Shown here one piece after another: positions 55,361 through 64,000 of a stretch of 64,000 bases of DNA. The first letter of the stretch is position 1, and every line of letters begins with the position of its first letter. The notes under the pieces were generated by a model. It did not search any database and was not told the DNA's origin. It saw only the letters and a program-made list of their open reading frames with translations. Both the position numbers and the translations under genes were made by a program. The stretch is from Epiperipatus broadwayi (Eukaryota > Onychophora > Udeonychophora > Euonychophora > Peripatidae): the NCBI GenBank assembly GCA_028023455.1, contig JAQFVV010006273.1:5632889-5696888 (forward strand), read 5' to 3'.

Positions 55361-58300
55361 TCTATTATTTATTTATTTATTTTTTCTACAGAATTCTTTT
55401 TTTAAAACTTTATATATTAAATCATTTATTACTGTTATACCCAAGTTTATGGCATTACTATTATCTTAATTTTTAATTTGAAGTTTTGAAACTATAATTT
55501 AATTTTTTTTATACCCTTCTTACCATGGATAACCGATCAAAAGGTTACAATATATATATATGTGTGTAATGTTTAAATTATATTTACTGTAGACAGTAAT
55601 ATATATATTAAACAGAAATACTTTTGATTATGCTGTAAGCATTATCATCTGAAGTAACAAAAAAACAAAGCAGACAATACATGATTTTTCAAGAACTTTA
55701 TATATCAATATGAGCAGATTGCCTCTTTATTATAGAATCTTTAAATTAATTTATAAAGATTGCCCGTCTTCAATTTTTCCATTTTTAAGATGGTTTGGAA
55801 ATCATGTGATATCTCCTTTTTTGTTTTTTTTGTTTACATTATTTCAGTTGATAATGATTACAACAGTAATCAAAAGTACTTCTGTTTAATTAATATATAT
55901 ATATATATTGTTATTGTATACCATTATAATAATTTAAAATTTATATACAATATATTTGTAATGGGCAACTTGTTATTTTAAATATATAAATCATGAAAAT
56001 TTTGGAGAATAATTATGAGAAAAATGTATAAATACTGATATTTTCTCAAAATAATATTTGTCTTTGATTGAGTAAAAATATTATTATATAAATACTGTTA
56101 TTTTGGTAAAATAATTGCCTTTGATTGAATAAAGATATTATTAAATAGTCGAAACATCAGAAAATTATATACTTTTAAAATTCTACCTAGTTATTCCTGA
56201 AATTTTACAAGTATTGTAGTACATTTTTTTGTCTATGAAAACCTTTGCTTCAATTATGGATGCCACTTAAATAAGAGGAGCTTTCATGCCAGATAAATTT
56301 TGGTGGACCTAGTTTCATGAACAGATCTATTCTGAGTGCACCTCACATTTATCAAAGCCCTGGGTCTGCACAATCTATATCTTTCATGAAAATCAAAATA
56401 TCAAACATTTTATTACATGCTAAATGAAACTACATTTTTCTTTTTTACCAAAACTCTGTAATTTGTAATCCTACAATAAATATCATATGAAAAGTAATAA
56501 AATTGTAGAAGTACTGATTATACAATAATGCAAATTTTTCAGTTATATGGTTTACCTAAATGATACACAATGTTCTAGTCATGTTAATGTGAAATCAGCT
56601 TTTTGTTAGCATTTTATTTACTGAGTCAGAACTCATAAAAATAAAATAAAATTAGGACAAAGTTATTAACAATTTGCAATAAAACATTGAAGAAAATAAA
56701 ATATATTTTTCTGCAAAAATAGCTATCAAGTATATATATAAAGGTTATCTATAATAAAACCCAAAAGAGCTATTGATATGATAAAATTGTTCATTGAAAG
56801 CATGTTAAGCATGAATAATAAAAGCTAAAATTTATAAACATATATCTACCTTTTCTGTACTAAATGTCGGAATATAGTTAACATTATATGTATCTTATTT
56901 TATTTTCTCAGATACTGATTCAAAATTATATTTATAACAAATAAATAATTATTTATACGTTATAAGTATCAGTTTGTGTAATTTTAATATATTTATTATT
57001 TTTTAAAATATCTAAATGTTTTTATCATGTGAAAAAAATCTTCCCCCTTCTCACATAAAATATGAATTATTTAATTAAAACAAAATGAATTCTATATAAT
57101 TTTGTTTAACAAAAGATACATTAAAATATTAAAAATATTATAATTATTTACACTTTTACCTTTTTATTTATATATTAACTCTCCTGACTTTGGGGGCCAC
57201 AATGTGATAAATAATAATCACTTTTAACTAGGTTGACTCTAATCAACATATTAATTAATTCAAAATAATTCTTCATTTTTAACTTTGTTTTATTTCGAAT
57301 GTTAATGCATAACTTATGTTTTCTATTAATAAAGTTAGTTTTTCAATATCAGATATTTGTCCAATAATAGAATAATTTTTTGTATGCATTTCAGTTTAAA
57401 AACTTAGTCAGGTATCTATTAATAAAGTCAAACCATTGTAATATTGTTAATAAGGTCAAATTCCATGTAATCACAAAAATATATGTTAGTTCATGGATGT
57501 AGGCTCTCATTATAATATTAGTTAATTTTATTTCGAAGGGATATTTTATATTTGTTCTCATTGTTTATTTAATTTGATGACTTTCATTTATTAAAGTTAT
57601 AGTTTTAATAAAAATTATGAAAAATGAAAGTTTTCAATGAAGAATAAGGATTTATATTTTTAAAACAAAAAGCATGAAAATGATTGCCAAAATAACCACA
57701 TAAGGCTATTCAATCCTTCATATATAAATATATAATACAATAGAAAAAAGGTAAGAGCATATGTATCACATATAATGACAAATATTCCTTCAATAATAAA
57801 CCAAAATTTCCATAAGAAAGATATTCCATAAATATTAGATCAGAAATTTTGATTAAATCTATTTATTGATTGATAATTATATAGTCTTTACTCAGAGAAC
57901 AAGATAAAAATATATTTGAACTTCTAAATGAATATAAAACTATCAAACCTAATCGTCAATAAGAATTTGCTAGTATTTTTAATGAAAGGCAAATCAATAA
58001 ATAATCTTAACTTTTTAAAATACTGGATTGATATAATTGGTATTAATATAGATTTATCCCCATAGGTGAAGAAATAAATTATTTATCTTTATTATTTAAA
58101 GTACCTTAAAAATATTATTTATTCATCTGAAAGTTTAATGATTATCATTATTATACATGTAAACATCTAGGCATTTGTGTAGAAATGAAATATTGTCTAT
58201 AGTTATTTTAGAAAATTAGATTAGTGTTTGCTGTTAAAAAGAATTATCCTAAGAAAACATTATTTTGTCCCTTTTTTTTATATCATATATAGATAAAGAC

Positions 58301-60877
58301 TAAAGATTTTGGCTTAAAAGACAATAATAAAATTGTGCTATTTAAGGATATAATCACATGATTGTACTTTAACTTTTTTAAGAAAAACTTCTGTTTACTT
58401 TTTAAATTATAAATATTGTACAGTTCGAAATTGTATGTTAACTCAACACGATTCACAACCTGGGTAAAAGTATCTCAAATCCAACTGTACATGAGATCAA
58501 AGATAAATAATACTTATGGATTCTGCCCTATTTACCCACTCTCTAAATCAGCCAACTAATCAACAACATTTTCAAGGCAAGCAATTAATCTTTCCCACAC
58601 TCTGGCCCACTAGCATCAATGGTGGAACATGATCCTCAACTAATCTTAATGTCTATCTCTAATATGAATTCTAATTAGAACTATCCATTAACTTAAATAT
58701 AAAAATGGTATGTGTGTGATCTTGAGTCATCAGATAGCAGCACAATAATTTATTAGAAAAGCTAGTTTTATAATGAATAAATAGAGACGAACCACAGGTA
58801 GCTTAAATTCAAATATAATAAAACATTTGTATAATTAATCTGATGTCTCTGTTTTTATTTCATAAACTAGTTAACACAAATTTCTATTCTGTCATTTATT
58901 ATGCCACTGGCAGAAGAGTGGTATAGTTTATATGCCAATCTAACAAATGTAAATGATTAGCAATTTATGAAAGATGCTCACCCAAGTCTGAAATATACGA
59001 AAGAAATATTTTAAAGAGCATATTTTAAACATAACTTTATTATGAGTGAAATTATTTTTAAGAAAGAAATAGTTAACTCAAACTATAGGAGTTAGCATCG
59101 AAGAGAGTGACATATTTAAAATATAAACAGATCACAATATTCTTAAATAAATATTTTAAGATTTTAAAATATATAAATTAATCAGATCGTAGTCAATTTG
59201 CCATGATGTGCTCAGAACAAAAGAAAGTGAACAAAATCCAGCATTCAATATTACATTACCAGCATAGACTCAATTCACCTGCCCTGTTCCCGTGACACCA
59301 CGAAATAGAGAAAGAATCATCTGCGCCATTGGCAAACCTAAAATATTTCAGCTGAAAGGATGGGAATCACCAAGGCTATCTGAGCTTAGCTTGCCACAGT
59401 TCTTCTCATTTTTTCTTTTATATCCTGATAAGAAAATTAATGTCCAGTGAAATTATCACATGGTCTAGTTCTGATCTAGTGATCACAAAGAACAAAAAAC
59501 AAGTAATCAAGCCAAATGCCAGCAAGGAAAAATACGAGTACTGGAGAATATATTTTAGCATTTAAATATATAATTGTGCTCAGCTATAAAGATTACATAA
59601 ATGTTATACAGATTGACCAAGATCAGACCAACAAGAATAAACAAGCGATAATTATTATTATGAATATATTTATGAGTGACATATCCCCCCCTTCAACACA
59701 AAATCCCACTAACACTTCAATTAACATTCTATTACTCTTATTATTTAGCACAAATCTAATTTTTTAAACCCCCTCCCTTTCACTTTTTAAAAATGAAATA
59801 AGATAACTAAATAAACTCTCATATTAGAATCTAGTGTCTTCCTACAACTAAACAATGTACATATAATATTTTTTAAAAAATACATAATATAAAATGGTTT
59901 TATCTCAGGAAAACAAAGTTTGCTCCAAGTATTAATCTCTCAGAGCTAGAGAATTATTCATTTATATTTACCGACAAATGGTCAGGAAATAGGCAGCAAA
60001 TATTTATCTAAATAAAAACTTTTGTCGAGATGGAGCAAAAATTGGCATATATTCATTTCATTTAAGTAATTAATAATAATATTTTCTAAACTGCATTAAA
60101 AGGAAGTTTAGCATTAAGAGGCTTAACTTTTAGACAGATAGAATGAGAGCAAAGACATTAGATTTAAGTAATAGCAAGTATAATTTACAGAATATTAAAT
60201 TAAACATTTAAATTACATTATGGGGATTTCATTTTAGAAGACATTAAAATTAGCAGGATTTACATTATTGGGTCACTGGAGTTTTAGAAAAATAAATTAG
60301 GTGGTTAGAAATAATAAATTGCAACATATCTAATTTATTAAGAGTCCTTGTGGAAGTTTTGATCCCACAATGAAATACAAATTTCTGCACAGGCATAACT
60401 AGCTATGTATTTGAATAAGAGAGTTCAGCAGTTCACAATTACATATTCTGACAAAGTTTTTCCGGCATGAGGTATTGGACAATCATCTTTGGGACAGTGG
60501 AGAGATGGGCAAGTTAAAAACTGTCTACTCCACTACCATGCTTCTGAACATTTTTCTTTTTAAAAATTTGACTGGCATGGGTTCATCAGGTACTGACAAA
60601 AACTATGACTGGCTGACCTCTATTGTTCTCTTGGGCTATTTATACTCTTTTTGACTATTTTTGGGGAATTCTCTTTTTCATACGCTCCAGGCTAATTGGC
60701 TATGTTGGAATTCCAGTGACCGCAATTATCAATCTAAAGTATATTTGTGTCTTATTCTTGAGATTTACTCTCCCAATAAACTCAATGATTTTATTGTTTC
60801 AAATCTATTTTTAATTAAATGTAGATTTGAAGAATTTATATTTTAAATCTCTTTTCTATTTTAACTTTACTTTAATT
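55361..60877. other. Region without recognised genes
   Basis: Long AT-rich stretch with TA microsatellites (55549-55561, 55891-55908). Less AT-rich islands occur at 56270-56385, 58440-58680 and 59180-59420, none with a convincing frame or family match. A search for FMO C-terminal exons by eye found none. Frames of 60-84 codons (55760-55981, 59516-59767, 60623-60846) have no recognisable motifs. Confidence 0.45.
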
Positions 60878-60912
60878 AGAAAATCCATTACCATTTTGTT
60901 AATGGATTTTCT
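60878..60912. other. Perfect 13-bp hairpin
   Basis: agaaaatccatta and its exact reverse complement taatggattttct flank a 9-base loop. The T-run after it gives it the look of a bacterial terminator, but in this eukaryotic context no role is implied. Confidence 0.6.
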
Positions 60913-61371
60913 TTTGTTTGACACTATACAATGTTAGTAAGGTTTAGCAAATCTCCAGTATAAAATACTTAAAAAATTATCATATTAAAAATTTATATAT
61001 TGATTTTTATAAAAGTTTCTGTCTGTAATTTTATATATATGGGCCCCTCCAATATTTATGATAAAAACATTTTAATATAAAATTAATACTTTAATCACTT
61101 ATTTTCTGGCCTAAAATTTAAATGTATACAAAATGGCAGATGAAAAGTTTTACAAACATCATAACATGTGTGGATCTGGTTTGATCCTAGTCTAGCAATC
61201 TAGAAGGATGTGAAGCATGGATCTGGCCTACAAATCCATTGCTTCAATATACTTCACAAATAATTTTTTTTTGGATTTTAATATATGATTTTTATAAGGC
61301 TATATTATATCCCAATATATTATACCAGTTAACTTTTACTCCATTGATATGAGCATGCGCTTAAACCGAAC

Positions 61372-61567
61372 ATGAGGGAAAATATGGCGACATTTCGAAG
61401 TAAGAAGAGATTCAAAACTCTACCGTAACAGTGTTACGGACACAGAAGATACTTATGGAAAGGTTGACTCTTACATACCTTTGGGGAATGACTTTAAATC
61501 AACCCCTCGTGCCACTCCCAGAAGGAAATTTAACTCTTCTCCTGAAAGGATATGCAAGTTCAAATGA
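61372..61567 (+). pseudogene. Protein-like island: possible first exon or processed pseudogene, identity unknown
   Basis: An ATG at 61372, or better 61384 in the context AAATATGGCGACA, opens MATFRSKKRFKTLP and then stops (TAA at 61426). The other frame is open from 61376 to the TGA at 61565 and reads on with YRNSVTDTEDTYGKVDSY, then IPLGNDFKSTPRATPRRKF and NSSPERICKFK. The Ser/Thr/Pro/Arg-rich, low-repeat peptide looks biological rather than random, and one indel near the TAA would join the two frames. A GCATGCGC motif lies 25 bases upstream. I do not recognise the family. Alternatives are a real first exon with a donor at CGAA|GTAAGA, or chance. Confidence 0.35.
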
Positions 61568-62670
61568 TATTAGGGCATGTGTGCCAATAAATAATTATTC
61601 ATAAAAAAATAATAAATAAGTATCCTCGTGCTAAATAGAGATTTAAAACCCGGTAAGATGATTTCCCATTTGCTAGCTCAGCGTACTCTGTCTCAGTTAA
61701 AGAATGGGGATCAGAAAACTTGCATAATTAACTAATATGGGGTTAGAGAAAGTAAATGACAAAGAGAATAAAGAAAAATTATGGCAGTAGTCATTTTAGA
61801 ATTATAATATAAATATTTTATTAACCCATTACCCATACCATTTATAATATAAATACATTTCCACATCGATTAGATATACGAAACAAATGTTACACTTCAT
61901 AAATCCTATTAATACAACAAAATCATAAAGAAATACTTAATAAAGCAATAATTAAATTAAATAAAGGAAAATTTCTTTCTTAATAAGAAAATAAATCAAA
62001 TAATTATACATGAGACATAGTGATCTGTGGATTATAAGTAAATTCACACACATGCATTATGCAAATAAGGAAAAATTAACAAGTTATATCCAGGTGTGTT
62101 TATGTATGTATGTACGTGAGATATATATTTATGAAATGGGTATTAAATTTAAAATAAAATTAACACAAAAAAATAGTGTACCCGATAAAGTCTATGAGCT
62201 TCATTCTTGTATGGGTTTTGAGTGGGCTATACGTTCATCTACTGCGGCAAGGACTGGATTTGACTGCATTATAAGTTCATAGAATTGATCATCATCACCT
62301 TGGTGCTTGAATCTCGGGGTTTACATTCTGTTGGGATGGTAGGAGTGGAGCTGGACAGATGCGCTGAAGTCGGCTTCTATTCCATGATCATTTTATCTAC
62401 AAGCGAATGCTTGATTTGCATCTTTAAGTTGGAGAATGGATATTCAACAGGATATTAAACAATATCAATTGTCCTTTATTCGTTTAAGGATCCTAGGTTA
62501 ACTGTAGGCTTCGATGGCATGTTGTAATTATGCTTCCATCAGAATCAACTGACTGGTTAACTGCTAGGTTATTTCAATGATGGCAAGGTATTAGAATCAT
62601 CGTGATTAAAACAGTTGCATGACTTCGCATTTTTCAGAATAGCATTAGCTTCCCAATAAGATTTGCAAAT
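61568..62670. other. Less AT-rich region without a recognised gene
   Basis: From about 62190 to 62560 the sequence is notably richer in G and C than most of the window, but all six frames are broken. It could hold regulatory or repeat-derived DNA. Confidence 0.35.
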
Positions 62671-62676
62671 GTGAAC

Positions 62677-62760
62677 TGCTCTCTTTGACAAGAAAAAGTT
62701 AGACTGCCTTCTTTGAAAAGCAAAAGTCAACTTCCTTCTTGGAAAATCAAAAGTCAACTC
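62677..62760. repeat. 27-29-bp tandem repeat, three units
   Basis: Three neighbouring units share cttctttgaaaagcaaaagt with variations: ctctttgacaagaaaaagtt, cttctttgaaaagcaaaagt and cttcttggaaaatcaaaagt. On the minus strand they encode LTFDFPRRK-, LTFAFQRRQ- and FFLSKRA-like peptide repeats, but the frame has no other support. Confidence 0.75.
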
Positions 62761-62922
62761 CCCTCGCAATTTCAGAACAGATATCCCACTTCCATACAAC
62801 CTCAATTCAGGTATACCCTACCTGGTACAAAAATTAATCAAATCTCATTGAATTGGTTTTACTAATTGTTTTAAGAATTTTATTTCCAATTAGTTTTTTT
62901 GGTACTTATGGATAATTCAACT

Positions 62923-62970
62923 GATGACGTATTTGACTTACCGATTTTCCTTCCGGTAGACATCGTCATT
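62923..62970. other. Imperfect palindrome with TGACGT and TTCCGG motifs
   Basis: ATGACG (62924-62929) pairs with CGTCAT (62964-62969), and TACCG (62939-62943) with CGGTA (62954-62958). The sequence contains a cAMP-response-like TGACGT and an ETS-like TTCCGG. It may be a promoter fragment or a small hairpin element. Confidence 0.35.
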
Positions 62971-63135
62971 TTTTGCATGGTAACCAAGTGACTGGAGTGA
63001 TTAATCCATCAGAGAGTCAATTTTTTTTTTCACCCACAAAATTTAAAATTCGTAGAGAGGTTTGGGAAATTTTTTGATTTTTCTGTCTATTGCGATTTTG
63101 CTATCCATGACATCACAGTTACTTTTTTGAGCTGT

Positions 63136-64000
63136 TAATTCGGGTAAAGTGTTTTATTTATCTGTTTATTTTAAATTTACAAATATTTTTTGTTAATATT
63201 TCTACAATTCTCAAACTTACATTGAATTATGTTTAATGTGTAAATAATTTATCTGTTTATTTTAAATTTACAAAGATTTTTTGTTAATATTTCTACAATT
63301 CTCAAACTTACATTGAATTACGTTTAATGTGTAAATAATTTATTCTGGTAAACTGTTTTTTATTTATCTGTTTATTTTAAATTTACAAAAATTGTTTGTT
63401 AATATTTCTACAATTCTCAAACTTACATTGAATTACGTTTAATGTGTAAATAATTTATTCCGGTAAAGTGTTTTTTATTTATCTGTTTATTTTAAATTTA
63501 CAAAAAATTTTTGTTAATATTTCTACAATTCTGAAACTTACATTGAATTACGTTTAATGTGTAAATAATTTTCAATAATTTTTTTAAACAAATTTGGGAT
63601 ATACAGTATGTTTTTAAACTTACCCAATGCATGTGAAAACATGTTTTCTCCAAGGATGCCATTAATAGCAGATTTGCATTAATTCGGGTAAAGTGTTTTA
63701 TTTGTTTATTTTAAATTTAAAAAAACTTTTTGTTAATATTCTCAAATTATTTTTCGTAAATTCATCGGCAATTATAAAAATTACAGCTATGAGAGGATGC
63801 CATTAATACCAGATTTGCATTAAATTGCGTCTTTTTTATTTAGCTGTTTATTTAAAATTTACAAAAATTTTTTGTTAATATTTCTACAATTCTCAAACTT
63901 ACATTGAATTACATTTTAATTTAATTTTTAATTTCTGAATTATATCATACAGAAAATTATTTTTCGTAAATTCTTCAGCAATTTTTAATTTCTGAATTAT
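63136..64000 (+). repeat. Satellite-like tandem repeat of about 115 bp, running off the window
   Basis: The phrase atctgtttattttaaattta recurs at 63160, 63251, 63366 and 63481 (spacings 91, 115, 115), each followed by tttttgttaatatttctaca and acattgaattacgtttaatg. Degenerate units follow near 63676-63750 and 63827-63915, now alternating with a second module, ggatgccattaata(g/c)cag (63655 and 63794), and a third, attatttttcgtaaattc (about 63747 and 63957). This gives a higher-order pattern that continues beyond 64000. Confidence 0.92.

Noticed and set aside
56270-56400. Less AT-rich stretch as a possible FMO terminal exon
   Set aside because: The open frame there does not match the conserved C-terminal blocks of the family and is closed by stops within about 45 codons.
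60623-60846. Two overlapping frames of 61-63 codons as a gene
   Set aside because: No homology is recognisable, there is no splice or start support, and two frames overlap without preference.
60878-60912. Rho-independent terminator
   Set aside because: The stem-loop and T-run fit the shape, but bacterial termination has no meaning in this intron-containing genome and no gene ends here.
63136-63570. CRISPR-like array
   Set aside because: Units are contiguous and repeat over their full length with no unique spacers of constant size, and the genome is eukaryotic.

Overview
The window is nuclear DNA from an animal, most likely an invertebrate with a large, AT-rich, repeat-packed genome. The signs are spliced coding exons with GT/AG borders, tRNA-derived SINEs with poly(A) tails and target-site duplications, Ty3/Gypsy, Penelope-like and LINE retroelements, a hAT-type MITE and long microsatellites. 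Nothing bacterial or organellar was seen. The sequence alone does not fix the phylum.

Layout. 1-1.0 kb: a decayed Penelope-like element (reverse transcriptase C-terminus plus GIY-YIG remnant). 1.97-19.96 kb: a composite Ty3/Gypsy LTR retrotransposon complex on the minus strand, ordered LTR (1965-4546), gag-pol (4547-10530), LTR (10531-about 13261), a LINE reverse-transcriptase fragment on the plus strand, a second partial internal region (about 14148-17547) and a third LTR (17548-19957). All reading frames are broken. 19.98-21.25 kb: a complex foldback element. 21.3-30.1 kb: AT-rich, gene-poor DNA.

30.9-49.0 kb: the one convincing host gene, a flavin-containing monooxygenase (FMO) on the plus strand. 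Four exons are visible (30902-31010, 34915-35373, 47840-47895, 48639-49032). They join in frame for about 339 residues, through the FATGY motif. A 5' UTR exon must lie upstream and the C-terminal third was not found. The 12.5-kb second intron holds a GATA/GATG/GATA array, a SINE, a hAT-like MITE, a LINE 3' end between (AAT)n arrays and a roughly 515-bp TTC/GAA array.

49.0-64 kb: intron or intergenic DNA with two further foldback elements, two SINEs with clear target duplications, a short protein-like island at 61.4 kb that may be another gene's first exon or a pseudogene, and a tandem-repeat array that runs off the right edge.

The most useful observations are a small tRNA-derived SINE family (five copies, one with empty-site controls inside the LTR repeat), a modular foldback family (three related members and one unrelated), and the FMO gene with an unusual Gly-to-Cys change in its NADPH-binding motif.
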